Below are positions 1-8,374 of a DNA stretch of 64,000 bases, piece after piece. The position numbers and the translations under genes were made by a program. Under the pieces are notes generated by a model. That model had not been told where the DNA came from, ran no database searches, and saw only the letters and a program-made list of their open reading frames with translations. This DNA is from JAWPMT01 sp965267435 (lineage in GTDB: Bacteria > Bacteroidota > Bacteroidia > Cytophagales > Cyclobacteriaceae), in the NCBI GenBank assembly GCA_965267435.1, contig OZ253960.1, forward strand, positions 4,526,001-4,590,000, in the 5' to 3' direction. Numbering within the stretch: the first letter of the stretch is position 1; each line of letters starts with the position of its first letter.

Positions 1-582
1 CTGGTATTGGTTGCTGGATTGGCGATCATGGTGTTCGCATTTTATCCGGTTGTCGTCACGGCGATTGTGAAGCGGCTGTCCTACAAAAATTTCCTCAAGG
101 GGATCAGGGATGCACAAATCACTGCATTCTCCACCAGTTCCTCTGTCGCCACGCTACCTGTCACCATGGAGTGCATGCATCACAATATCAAAGTACCAGA
201 GAAAGTGACCAGCTTCGTCTTGCCCATTGGTGCGACAGTCAATATGGATGGTACCAGCCTCTATCAGGCAGTGGCGGTCATTTCCATGGCCCAGCTCCAT
301 ATGGTAGATCTAACCATCTCGCAGCAGCTGGTGATCATCATCACGGCGACCCTGGCGTCGATTGGCGCAGCGGCCATCCCTAGTGCTGGGCTGGTCTTGA
401 TGATCATTGTACTGGAGTCCGTAGGCCTCAACCCTGCTTGGATTGCCATCATATTCCCTGTGGATCGTATCCTGGATATGTGTCGCACCGTCGTGAACGT
501 CACGGGAGATGCAACGGTTTCCACGCTGGTAGCTTACAGCGAGGGAGAATTAGACACGGAACCAGAAATGGCAACGGTCTAA
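1..582 (+). CDS. Dicarboxylate/amino acid:cation symporter (SLC1/DAACS), C-terminal part
   Basis: The frame is open from the first base, so this is the last 193 residues of a longer protein (family about 400-430). It is an inner-membrane SLC1-type symporter that takes up acidic amino acids or C4-dicarboxylates with Na+ or H+. Visible marks are the serine-rich SSSVATLP loop, the sodium-site motif NMDGT inside PIGATVNMDGT (TM7), and DMCRTVVNVTGD in TM8. The Arg of DMCRT occupies the position that holds Arg in glutamate/aspartate carriers, which argues against a neutral amino acid carrier; this is family knowledge applied to the sequence. The tail after TM8 is short and acidic. The next gene has its own promoter, so the transcript probably ends here, although no strong terminator hairpin is visible. 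Confidence 0.93.
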   Translation: MVLVAGLAIMVFAFYPVVVTAIVKRLSYKNFLKGIRDAQITAFSTSSSVATLPVTMECMHHNIKVPEKVTSFVLPIGATVNMDGTSLYQAVAVISMAQLHMVDLTISQQLVIIITATLASIGAAAIPSAGLVLMIIVLESVGLNPAWIAIIFPVDRILDMCRTVVNVTGDATVSTLVAYSEGELDTEPEMATV

Positions 583-586
583 AAAA

Positions 587-617
587 TTGGCAATTTTGAA
601 CTATTCGCCGACTTTTG
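587..617 (+). promoter_or_regulatory. Probable promoter of the Nfu gene
   Basis: TTG at 587-589, 20 bp spacer, then GACTTTTG at 610-617, one mismatch to the Bacteroidota -7 box TAnnTTTG. The ATG at 645 lies 27 bp further on. A TTG codon at 615 that could be taken as a start falls inside the -7 box, which supports the ATG at 645. Confidence 0.5.
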
Positions 618-644
618 CATTTGATACTTCAAACGCGAGGAAAA

Positions 645-1229
645 ATGCAAGCAGAGAGCAAAGTCGTCAATATCTATACTGAGAGTAACCCCAACCCCAA
701 CTCTCTCAAATTTGTCGTCAATTTCATGCTAATGCCTGAAGGCATCAGTAGGGATTACCGTTCTATTGATGAGACCAACACCGCCCCACTTGCCGCGGAG
801 CTATTTCAGTTCCCTTTTGTGAAGGGCGTATTCTATATGAGCAACTTCATCACCGTCACCAAAGATGAAGCTACCGACTGGTATGATGTGAAAGGTGACA
901 TTGAAAAGGTCATCAAAGACTTCCTGACAGCCGAGAAGGCAATCCTAACTGAAAAGGAGCCTACGGTAGAAAGCAATCAGGCGACGGACAGTGACACGGA
1001 CCTGGAGGTGAAGATCAAAGGGATCCTCGATGAGTACATTCGCCCCGCCGTAGAAATGGACGGTGGTGCCATCTCATTCCACTCCTTCGACGAAGGGAAA
1101 GTCAAAGTCCTGCTGCAAGGGTCTTGTTCAGGATGCCCATCGTCGACGATCACACTGAAGGCGGGCATCGAGAATCTTTTGAAGCGTATGGTTCCTGAGG
1201 TGCTCGAAGTAGAGGCCGAGGGCATCTAA
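645..1229 (+). CDS. Nfu/NifU-like Fe-S cluster carrier protein
   Basis: A 194-residue cytoplasmic protein that carries Fe-S clusters to apo-enzymes. Residues about 8-95 match the Nfu N-terminal domain (starts with YTESNPNPNSLKF). Residues about 118-194 form the NifU C-terminal domain, with the cluster-binding CxxC as GSCSGCPSS (Cys 161 and 164). Two-domain Nfu of this size is usual in Bacteroidota. I chose the ATG at 645 because GAGG lies 4-5 bases before it and the upstream in-frame TTG overlaps the promoter. The following FAD dehydrogenase begins 7 bp after the stop, so the two are probably one operon. Confidence 0.93.
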   Translation: MQAESKVVNIYTESNPNPNSLKFVVNFMLMPEGISRDYRSIDETNTAPLAAELFQFPFVKGVFYMSNFITVTKDEATDWYDVKGDIEKVIKDFLTAEKAILTEKEPTVESNQATDSDTDLEVKIKGILDEYIRPAVEMDGGAISFHSFDEGKVKVLLQGSCSGCPSSTITLKAGIENLLKRMVPEVLEVEAEGI

Positions 1230-1236
1230 TCGCCCA

Positions 1237-2811
1237 TTGCCAGCAACCCTTCATAATCTCGTCCTCTCGCCGGAAGACGGCCTGGATCAGCAGAATCTCG
1301 AGGCCTTTCTTAAAGCGAAAGGCCTGCTGACCGACGAGCAATACTTCCACATACTACGTCGCTCCATTGATGCTCGGAGCAAGCGGATAAAAGTACACGT
1401 ATCCGTGGAAGTGGATTCGGTACCTCATGGGGTCCAGTATGTCGAATACAATCCCGAATTCTCCTCGAGCCCAGGGGGCCAGCAGATCATTATTGTCGGT
1501 GCCGGGCCAGCAGGGATGTTCGCGGCCATCCAGGCTTTGGAAATGGGCGTGAAGCCCATTGTCCTGGAAAGGGGAAAGGACGTACGTGCGCGACGGCGGG
1601 ACCTCGCTGCCATTAATAAAGATCATATTGTCAATCCAAGCTCCAATTATTGCTTCGGGGAAGGCGGTGCCGGTACTTATTCGGATGGCAAGCTTTATAC
1701 GCGATCCAAGAAGAGAGGGAGTGTGCGGCGCGTTTTCGAGATTTTGGTAGCTCACGGCGCTCCGGAGGAGATCCTCTATGAGTCCCATCCGCATATTGGC
1801 ACCAATAAGTTGCCCAAGATCGTGACCGCTATGCGGGAGACTATTCTGGATCGAGGCGGCGAATTTCACTTCAACGCCAAAGTGACCGACTTGATCACCG
1901 ACAATGGCGAGCTTCGAGGTGTTGTGGTCAACGACCATGAAAAAATCACCGGCGATGCCGTTATCCTGGCAACAGGCCACTCCGCCAGGGACATTTTTTC
2001 CCTATTGAACAATCTCGAGCTTGTAGAAGCCAAGCCTTTTGCTCTGGGGGTGAGGGTGGAGCATCCGCAGGCCTTGATTGACCAGATCCAGTACCACTGT
2101 CAGGGTCATCGCGGCGACTACCTTCCCGCAGCTTCCTATTCGCTCGTGCAGCAAACCCACGTCAAAAGTGGCCCCGAGCGTGGTGTTTTTTCCTTTTGCA
2201 TGTGTCCTGGCGGGTTCATCGTACCTGCTGCCACTTCTCCTGGAGAGATCGTCGTGAATGGCATGAGCCCGTCACGCAGGGATAGCAAGTACGCCAATTC
2301 AGGTATCGTCTGCGCGATAGAATTAGAGGATATACCGAAATACTCAGAATACGGTGCTCTTGCTGCCATGCAATTTCAGGCAGACACAGAAAGAGTCGCA
2401 TGGGAGGCAGGAGGATGTACACAGACAGCCCCCGCCCAACGGCTGTCGGACTTCGTTGATCGTCGTCTTTCCAGCACTACGCTTCCCACGTCTTACCAAC
2501 CAGGCCTCAGCTCAGTGGACATGTGGGACGTGCTGCCCTTGGACCTTGCGAGTCGACTGCGGCAAGCCTTCAGGGCCTTCGGTAGACAAATGAAGGGGTA
2601 TCTCACCAACGAGGCCCAAATAGTCGGAGTCGAAAGCCGTACCTCCTCACCTGTGCGCATTCCGCGGGAAAGAGAGACCTGCGAGCACCCGGTATTGAAG
2701 CGTCTGTTCCCCTGTGGTGAGGGTGCGGGATATGCCGGTGGCATCGTGAGCGCCGCAATGGACGGTGAGCGGTGTGCGAAAGGCGCTATTGCGCTTATGG
2801 CCAATCCCTAG
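1237..2811 (+). CDS. FAD-dependent dehydrogenase (COG2509-type)
   Basis: A 524-residue flavoprotein of the uncharacterised dehydrogenase group COG2509. Residues 1-80 form an N-terminal domain that precedes the Rossmann fold, whose dinucleotide-binding loop is GAGPAG at 88-93. The family-typical run NYCFGEGGAGTYSDGKLYTR follows, and a C-terminal FAD-contact region GEGAGYAGGIVSAAMDG lies near the end. The substrate is unknown to me. The only start compatible with the upstream stop at 1210-1212 is the TTG at 1237, or something later. The gene follows the Nfu gene by 7 bp and probably shares its transcript. Its TAG stop overlaps the stop of the convergent next gene in the 4-bp palindrome CTAG. 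Confidence 0.88.
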   Translation: MPATLHNLVLSPEDGLDQQNLEAFLKAKGLLTDEQYFHILRRSIDARSKRIKVHVSVEVDSVPHGVQYVEYNPEFSSSPGGQQIIIVGAGPAGMFAAIQALEMGVKPIVLERGKDVRARRRDLAAINKDHIVNPSSNYCFGEGGAGTYSDGKLYTRSKKRGSVRRVFEILVAHGAPEEILYESHPHIGTNKLPKIVTAMRETILDRGGEFHFNAKVTDLITDNGELRGVVVNDHEKITGDAVILATGHSARDIFSLLNNLELVEAKPFALGVRVEHPQALIDQIQYHCQGHRGDYLPAASYSLVQQTHVKSGPERGVFSFCMCPGGFIVPAATSPGEIVVNGMSPSRRDSKYANSGIVCAIELEDIPKYSEYGALAAMQFQADTERVAWEAGGCTQTAPAQRLSDFVDRRLSSTTLPTSYQPGLSSVDMWDVLPLDLASRLRQAFRAFGRQMKGYLTNEAQIVGVESRTSSPVRIPRERETCEHPVLKRLFPCGEGAGYAGGIVSAAMDGERCAKGAIALMANP

Positions 2812-3194
2812 TCCTCAAAATACATTTTCATGGGATCGAAGTAGTAATCGACCCAACCCTGCTCATAATCTCCATCTGCATCGGTGAGGGCCGAGTGCTT
2901 GATCTTCAAAATCGTACCCCCTGCGCCATTTTCGTCAAAGAAGATCTCCACAAGCGAGGGTTCCTGGTCTTCCGCAAAGTCTGTCGTGCGCCACGTTTGC
3001 TTGATGTAGCGATTGGGTTGCAATTCCAGTGTCGTACCCCATATATAGCCATCCCAAGCTGTGAATTTGTCACCAACGTCGTCAGTGATAATGGCAATGC
3101 TCCCGGTCATTGCACTATGCGCATCACTGTCCAGCCATGCACTGTAGATACGTTCCGGGCTGGCCTTGATTGTAGTCTCCACAACAAACTCCAT
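2808..3194 (-). CDS. SRPBCC/AHSA1-like ligand-binding protein
   Basis: A 128-residue protein of the START/SRPBCC superfamily (activator of Hsp90 ATPase 1-like), a single hydrophobic-pocket fold. It begins MEFVVETTIKASPERIYSAW, the usual first strand and helix, and ends with the amphipathic helix containing GWVDYYFDPMKMYF. Ligand and role are unknown. The ATG at 3194 is preferred over an in-frame upstream codon because the family pattern starts within a few residues of it. The 3' end overlaps the FAD dehydrogenase by 4 bp, so the two transcripts run into each other. Confidence 0.82.
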   Translation of the reverse strand: MEFVVETTIKASPERIYSAWLDSDAHSAMTGSIAIITDDVGDKFTAWDGYIWGTTLELQPNRYIKQTWRTTDFAEDQEPSLVEIFFDENGAGGTILKIKHSALTDADGDYEQGWVDYYFDPMKMYFED

Positions 3195-3290
3195 GTCTAT
3201 AGGTAAGTAGGTTTCAAATAAAGATAGAGATCCAGCACGCAAATGGGAAGTGTGGCTGGTGCTTTGCTCTGCATTAAATCCAGAAAATGG

Positions 3291-3977
3291 TTAATAGGCC
3301 TTTCTGAAGGAAGCCAGATCATCGACCGTAAGTGGCTCGTTTGATTGTGCTTGCACACTTGCACCGATCTCGATGGCATTCGCCTTCCAGTCTGCGTGGA
3401 ATCGCGATGGTGTGATCTGACGAATCACGATCCCTTGGGAGATGAGGTATCTAGCAATGTATTGGATGTCTCTTACGTCCACTGCGTCGCCGTAGTATAT
3501 CGAGTTCGTCTGTACATTCTCGAGGCCTTCAGTGGTCTCTCTCTGATGTACGTAGTAGCCCAATTCCTCCAGTTGGTAGATGATATTGCCATCAGGAGTG
3601 TGCGGGTAATACCGCACGACTACATCTTGCCGCTTCTCACCCGTAACGAGTGTTGCCCGAATACTGTCCAAATAAAAATCTAAGCCGTCGCCAAAGGACA
3701 GACCTGCCGATGCGGCACCGATCTCCTCCGTGGTTTCCTCGGGTGTCTCCTCTTCTTCACTGGTAAAAGCAAAATCATCGGCTTCAGGGGATCCCTCCTC
3801 GGAGGAGGCAGGGGGATCGTCGCCAGGAGTCTCCTCTACGATATTGAGAGACGACTCCTCGGGCCCTCCATCGGTAATGTAATCGCTGCCGAAGAATCCA
3901 TCGGCCAGAAAGAAAGCACCGAGAATGGCAACCATGATGAACGGATATACCGCGCCGGAACGGAGTTCAAATTTCAT
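3291..3977 (-). CDS. Glu-rich single-pass membrane protein of unknown function
   Basis: Not recognised. The 228 residues comprise a short basic N-terminus, one membrane segment at about 11-28 (YPFIMVAILGAFFLADGFF), a low-complexity acidic linker at about 40-85 rich in Glu, Ser, Pro and Asp, and a compact C-terminal domain from about 95. That domain contains YYPHTPDGNIIYQLEELGY and YYGDAVDVRDIQYIARYLISQ. The layout resembles LytR_C or SPOR-like extracytoplasmic domains on a stalk, but this is only an impression of fold. It lies downstream of secDF, separated by that gene's terminator, so it probably has its own transcript. Confidence 0.75.
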   Translation of the reverse strand: MKFELRSGAVYPFIMVAILGAFFLADGFFGSDYITDGGPEESSLNIVEETPGDDPPASSEEGSPEADDFAFTSEEEETPEETTEEIGAASAGLSFGDGLDFYLDSIRATLVTGEKRQDVVVRYYPHTPDGNIIYQLEELGYYVHQRETTEGLENVQTNSIYYGDAVDVRDIQYIARYLISQGIVIRQITPSRFHADWKANAIEIGASVQAQSNEPLTVDDLASFRKAY

Positions 3978-4035
3978 ATTGAATTCAAGCTAGGGACAGT
4001 TCCCAAGTTATCTAAGTTAGCAATTTTAGGGACTT

Positions 4036-4078
4036 GCCAAAAATGAAAGAGGCCATCTCAAATGATTGAGATGGCCTC
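4036..4078 (-). terminator. Intrinsic terminator of secDF
   Basis: A perfect 12-bp stem: 4049-4060 pairs with 4067-4078, with a 6-base loop. On the minus strand it is followed by a T-rich stretch (TTTCATTTTTGG). It starts about 30 bp after the secDF stop. Confidence 0.88.
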
Positions 4079-4108
4079 CAAACATGTAAATAATTGAAAT
4101 CTTAGGAC

Positions 4109-7100
4109 TTAGCCCATGCCTTTTCTTACACTGAGATCCATCGCAACAGGTGTGGCGATATAGATCGAGGAGTAAGTACCGATCAGTATACCTACAATCA
4201 GCGCAAACGAAAATCCTTGCAAAGCAGGGCCCCCAAAGAGGAACAAGATGATCACCACAAACAACGTCGTCGCTGACGTAATGAGGGTCCTGGAGATCGT
4301 ATTGTTCAGGGATTCGTTGAATACCGCCTGCAGTTCACTACCGGATTTGATACCAAGGTTCTCCCGAATACGATCGAAGACCACCACCGTATCATTGATG
4401 GAATAACCAATGATCGTCAGTATGGCCGCGACAAAGACCTGATCCGCCTCAAAGGATACCCCCAATGCATTGGCAATGGCAAATGCTGAGAGCACAAACA
4501 GCGTATCATGGAAAAGGGCCACGATCGCACCCAGTCCAAATTGCCATTTTCTGAATCGCATAACGATGTAAGCGAAAATGAATATCAAGGCAAAAATTGC
4601 CGATCGATAGGAGGAATTCTTAATATCATCTGCGATCGTTGCACCGACTTTCGATGAGCTCAGGATCGTAAAGTGCGACTCGTCTGTGCCATTATCCTCC
4701 TGTGAGTACTCCAGACCTGTATGGTCAGAAATTCCAGCGATCAGTGCACTTCGCACCTGCTCATCGGCCTCGTCAGACTCATCGTCAATCAGGTAACTTG
4801 TTGTTACCTTCAGAATATTATTCGCGCCAAAGGTTTTCACTTCCGTGCCTTCGCCCTGCAAAGAACCAGTGATCAGCGCTTGCTTCAGAGTGGATGGGAC
4901 CACGGGATCCTGGAAAGAGACGACATAAGAACGACCTCCTTTGAAATCCACACCTAATGTCAAACCGGAAGTGCTGAGCGCAATGATCCCGATGAGAATA
5001 AATACGATGCTGAACAAGTACGCAAACTTGCGCTTGCCAAGGAAGTTCAAATTCAGGTTGCTCAAGGCATTTCTGGAAAATGCGTTGGAGAACGAAATCG
5101 TACTCTTCTCCCCTTTTCGAGAGAAGAACTCTACCACCACCCTTGTGATGAAGACTGCGCTAAAGAAGGAACAGATAATACCAATGATCAATGTGATCGC
5201 AAAGCCTTTCACAGGTCCCTGCCCAATGAAATAGAGCAGTGCTCCAGTGATCAGCGTAGTAAAGTTCGCATCCCAAATGGACCAGAACGCCTTCTTGTAT
5301 CCAGATGAAATCGCTTGCTTGATGGCAGCTCCGTTTCGGAGTTCTTCCTTGATCCGCTCAAATATCAGCACGTTCGCATCGATCGACATACCGATTGTCA
5401 GCACGATACCGGCTGCCCCGGCCAGTGTAAAGGACGCCCCCAACTGGGCGAGGATTCCGAGAATAAAGAAGATGTTGAAGAATAGGGCGAGATTGGCGAT
5501 CAAACCGCCTTTGGAGTAGTACACGACCATGAACAGAATCACTACTGCCAGTCCGACGAAAATCGACCGGACGCCCTGTCGTGCAGCTACTTCTCCCAGC
5601 GTAGGCCCGACCACCACATCTTCTACAATCGTAGTAGGGGCCGGCAGGGCACCCGCCTTCAAAATGTTGGCAAGGTCCTTCGCCTCATCGATGGTGAAGT
5701 TCCCGGAAATGGAAGAACTACCATTAGGGATCTCGTCGATTACGTTCGGCGCAGAGTACACGTAGTTGTCAAGTACAATGGCAATTTGCCTTTGGATGTT
5801 GGCTGCTGTCAATCTCCTCCACAACTTGGCCCCAGTGGCATTCATTTGCATGGACACCCCAGGCTGCGAACGTTCGTCGAGCTGGTAGCGTGCATCGGTG
5901 ATCACCTCACCTGTCAGAGGCGCCCTTCCTGTCCTGGACTGCTTGATAGCATACAATTCCAGAGCGCTACGATCCGCCAAGATATCATCAGAACGTTTAG
6001 GCTTGACATCCCACAGAAATCGGAGTGTGGGAGGAATGAGGTCCTGCACTTCCGGCTTTTGGAGTATACGGTTGATCTTCGCCGTATCCTTTTGGTCATA
6101 AACAAGGCCTCCATACTCCGGGATGACCAGCGAAAAGAGCTGTGAAGTCTGGTTAGCCAACGCCAGGGAATCCCGGGCAGCAGCGAGTGAGTCCTCCAAG
6201 GCAACTACGGATGTATCGAGACCGGCGGCAGCATCCGTTGAATCTCCGGCTGCGGCATCGTCCGCCAACAACGAAGAGAAGTCCTCAGAAGCAGGCGCAT
6301 CGTCAGCAGTCAAGTCCCCTTCACTAATGCTTGCTCGTGCTTCTTGTACCAGGTAGTCGTTGATCCTGGCAAGGACATCCGATATCTCCTGTACTCTGTA
6401 GACCTCCCAGAACTCCAGCTTGGCTACACCCTGCAGCAACTTACGTACCCTTTCAGGATTGTCTACGCCGGGCAGCTCAATCTGAATACGGCTGGTCCCC
6501 TGCAGTACCTGGATGGAAGGCTGCGAAGTTCCAAATCGGTCGATCCGCGTTCGAAGGATCTCAAAAGAGCGATCGATCGCACCATCTACTTCCTCATTGA
6601 TGATATCGAGCACCTCCTCATCCGTACTGCTAAGGCTGATCCGCCCACGATTAGCCGCGTTGGAAAAGATTAGCGCCAAAGACTTGTCTGGAGCTTTCTC
6701 AGTGAAGATGGAATAGAACTCCTCTACGTAGTTCCTCTGTGTACCACGGATGTTGCGTCTGGCCTCCACTAGGGCTTCCTGAAAATCCGTATCAGGATTG
6801 TCTCCACTCAGCCCCTTCAAGATGTCCACTGGAGACACTTCCAGGGTCACGTGCATGCCGCCCTGCAGGTCAAGTCCCAGATTCAATTCTGTTTCCTTGA
6901 TCTCCTCATAGGTATACTCGATCCCCAGAAGATTGTAGACCGGCTCATTCCAAACCGAATCCAGGTAGCGCTGCTTCTCAGCAAAATTCACCGCCTGAGA
7001 GGCATCCGTTGCACTAGCGGTCGCATCTCTCTGAATGGATCTGGAGACGAACGTAAACGATAAATAATAGATACTGAGCACCGATATCACGGTGGTCAGG

Positions 7101-7126
7101 AAAATCACAAATCCTTTGTTTTTCAT
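4109..7126 (-). CDS. secDF: Protein translocase SecDF (fused SecD-SecF)
   Basis: A 1005-residue fusion of SecD and SecF, the proton-driven partner of SecYEG that pulls proteins across the inner membrane. The SecD half begins with one TM helix and the GLDLQGGMHVTLEV motif (about 84-97), has a large periplasmic region, then a six-TM bundle with GMSIDANVLIFERIKEE. The SecF half restarts with GVDFKGGRSYVVSF and has its own periplasmic loop and TM bundle with GYSINDTVVVFDRIRE. Fusion is normal in Bacteroidota. About residues 260-330 form an Ala/Asp/Ser-rich acidic insertion in the first periplasmic region. A 121-codon gene with an export signal lies 127 bp upstream on the same strand with no T-tailed terminator between, so the two are probably co-transcribed. 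Confidence 0.98.
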   Translation of the reverse strand: MKNKGFVIFLTTVISVLSIYYLSFTFVSRSIQRDATASATDASQAVNFAEKQRYLDSVWNEPVYNLLGIEYTYEEIKETELNLGLDLQGGMHVTLEVSPVDILKGLSGDNPDTDFQEALVEARRNIRGTQRNYVEEFYSIFTEKAPDKSLALIFSNAANRGRISLSSTDEEVLDIINEEVDGAIDRSFEILRTRIDRFGTSQPSIQVLQGTSRIQIELPGVDNPERVRKLLQGVAKLEFWEVYRVQEISDVLARINDYLVQEARASISEGDLTADDAPASEDFSSLLADDAAAGDSTDAAAGLDTSVVALEDSLAAARDSLALANQTSQLFSLVIPEYGGLVYDQKDTAKINRILQKPEVQDLIPPTLRFLWDVKPKRSDDILADRSALELYAIKQSRTGRAPLTGEVITDARYQLDERSQPGVSMQMNATGAKLWRRLTAANIQRQIAIVLDNYVYSAPNVIDEIPNGSSSISGNFTIDEAKDLANILKAGALPAPTTIVEDVVVGPTLGEVAARQGVRSIFVGLAVVILFMVVYYSKGGLIANLALFFNIFFILGILAQLGASFTLAGAAGIVLTIGMSIDANVLIFERIKEELRNGAAIKQAISSGYKKAFWSIWDANFTTLITGALLYFIGQGPVKGFAITLIIGIICSFFSAVFITRVVVEFFSRKGEKSTISFSNAFSRNALSNLNLNFLGKRKFAYLFSIVFILIGIIALSTSGLTLGVDFKGGRSYVVSFQDPVVPSTLKQALITGSLQGEGTEVKTFGANNILKVTTSYLIDDESDEADEQVRSALIAGISDHTGLEYSQEDNGTDESHFTILSSSKVGATIADDIKNSSYRSAIFALIFIFAYIVMRFRKWQFGLGAIVALFHDTLFVLSAFAIANALGVSFEADQVFVAAILTIIGYSINDTVVVFDRIRENLGIKSGSELQAVFNESLNNTISRTLITSATTLFVVIILFLFGGPALQGFSFALIVGILIGTYSSIYIATPVAMDLSVRKGMG

Positions 7127-7206
7127 AATTTCTTAGTTCTCGTATAAGAGCAGGCACATGGTAAAGGGCGTGCCTATTCCCTGTCGGAAGTCTTGATTAG
7201 ATAATT

Positions 7207-7247
7207 GTTTGTCTGGTTAAGCGCAGCTGAGGAATCAGCTGACAAAC
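7207..7247 (-). promoter_or_regulatory. Structured RNA leader between the small upstream gene and secDF
   Basis: Nested inverted repeats: an outer stem GTTTGTC/GACAAAC (7207-7213 with 7241-7247) encloses an inner stem of 6-7 bp (7224-7230 with 7235-7241, loop GGAA). On the minus-strand RNA the structure begins 7 nt after the stop codon of the upstream gene and no U-run follows, so it does not look like a terminator. A ribosome held at that stop would cover the first arm of the outer stem. A weaker 6-bp stem lies at 7152-7175. Confidence 0.5.
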
Positions 7248-7253
7248 GCCAGT

Positions 7254-7619
7254 CTAGGGCGCATTCGGGGAAATGATCCTACGAAATAGTATCCTGGAGA
7301 GCTTGAGACAAGAATCATGCAGGACATCATTGCTCAATGGAGCAACAATGGCACTACCATGAAGTGGTAGTATGTCGATAAGGAAATACTCCGAGACCAC
7401 CGATACATGGACTGAGGACTGGACTGCCTGTACGACAGTAATCTCAGTTCCTCCTGAGTGCTCGTCTGAGTCCTCCGCCTGCTCGACATCGGCCTTCTGT
7501 GTAGGCAGTGGTCTCGCTATGTCCTGAAAAACCACCGCAGACAGCGTCGCCACTATGAGAATCAACCCAAGGGCCTGAGCAGCCTTGCCAATCATTCTAT
7601 GTTCTTGCTCTCTAGACAT
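7254..7619 (-). CDS. Small exported/membrane protein upstream of secDF; candidate Sec-monitoring leader
   Basis: Not a family I can name. The 121 residues consist of a charged N-terminus (MSREQEHRMIGKAAQ), one hydrophobic segment at about 16-31 (ALGLILIVATLSAVVF), an acidic hydrophilic stretch at about 40-58, and a C-terminal part ending LFRRIISPNAP directly before TAG. There is no Cys lipobox. A promoter with TTG-N20-TACATTTG ends 10 bp before the ATG, so the gene is expressed as the first gene of a secDF transcript. An export signal, no obvious domain, a basic and proline-containing extreme C-terminus and an RNA stem starting 7 nt after the stop are what is known for Sec-monitoring arrest peptides such as SecM and VemP. 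Stalling itself is inference; it could instead be an ordinary membrane protein. Confidence 0.72.
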   Translation of the reverse strand: MSREQEHRMIGKAAQALGLILIVATLSAVVFQDIARPLPTQKADVEQAEDSDEHSGGTEITVVQAVQSSVHVSVVSEYFLIDILPLHGSAIVAPLSNDVLHDSCLKLSRILFRRIISPNAP

Positions 7620-7629
7620 TTGCGGGACG

Positions 7630-7660
7630 CAAATGTAGGGAATTGTCGGTTCGCCCCCAA
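7630..7660 (-). promoter_or_regulatory. Promoter of the small gene and secDF
   Basis: Minus strand: TTG (7658-7660), 20-bp spacer, TACATTTG (7630-7637), an exact TAnnTTTG -7 box. Only 10 bp separate the box from the ATG at 7619, so the 5' leader would be about five bases. Confidence 0.65.
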
Positions 7661-7679
7661 CTATTGAGGAGGTGCGGCG

Positions 7680-8321
7680 TCATTTTCCGTCGATCCGCGC
7701 CTCCAGGTAGGTACGGAGAAGTGACAATGCGTTGTCGTAGGACTCGTGATTGGGGATGATAATGTCCGCTTTCTCGCGGAGAGGGAGAATGTACTGGTTG
7801 AACGCAGGGGCCACATGTCGCTCAAAGCGCATGAGTGTTTCCTTCATATCCCCGTAGCCTCTTTCGCTTTCATCCCGCTCAATCCGTCGTTTCATCATCA
7901 GCCACAGCGGCGCCTGAATAAAGACCTTCAACTCCAATAAATCGACCACCTCCTGAAAGTAGAAGGTGAAGATGCCTTCAACCAAAACCACCGGCAATGG
8001 TCGGACGGTGATATAGGAGGGCGTTCCTCCTCGGTCGATATTGAATTGGTACTTGGGTACCCGCAGCTCTTTGCCCTCACTTATCTGCTGCAGGTCGCTA
8101 AGAAGCCGATCTCTGTAGAAAGACTCCGGGGTGTCGAAGTTGGGCTGCCCATCGTAATCCCGCGGCTGCTCTTCCTGAGGGCGATAGTAATTGTCTAGCG
8201 AGAAGATCTCCACCGTACCTTCTGGGAAGCTCCTCTGCAAGTCGGAACCGAATCGGGTTTTTCCGGATCCTGATCCTCCGGCAATTCCAATCAACAAAGG
8301 CGATCTCATGGGGTCGGGCAT
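7680..8321 (-). CDS. udk: Uridine kinase
   Basis: A 213-residue cytoplasmic P-loop kinase that phosphorylates uridine and cytidine for pyrimidine salvage. The Walker A motif GGSGSGKT is at about 15-22. SLDNYYRP follows the second strand, and NFDTPESFYRDRL plus LVEGIFTFY match the family. An arginine-rich lid, MKRRIERDESERGY, lies near residue 150. The ATG at 8321 is preferred; two codons upstream there is only a TTG. The length is normal. It lies 53 bp after rdgB on the same strand and may be read from it. A cytidine deaminase of the same salvage route is encoded at 46.2 kb. Confidence 0.95.
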   Translation of the reverse strand: MPDPMRSPLLIGIAGGSGSGKTRFGSDLQRSFPEGTVEIFSLDNYYRPQEEQPRDYDGQPNFDTPESFYRDRLLSDLQQISEGKELRVPKYQFNIDRGGTPSYITVRPLPVVLVEGIFTFYFQEVVDLLELKVFIQAPLWLMMKRRIERDESERGYGDMKETLMRFERHVAPAFNQYILPLREKADIIIPNHESYDNALSLLRTYLEARIDGK

Positions 8322-8374
8322 ACTCAATGATGTGTCAGGTGTTCAGGCAAAGGAAGGCTATCGCCTAGGCTTCG

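Noticed and set aside
615..644. Earlier TTG start for the Nfu gene
   Set aside because: The TTG lies in the -7 box of the promoter; the ATG at 645 has GAGG in front of it and gives the family N-terminus.
4109..7126. SecD-SecF fusion as a novelty
   Set aside because: Fusion is well known and usual in Bacteroidota; only the insertion and the upstream gene are of interest.
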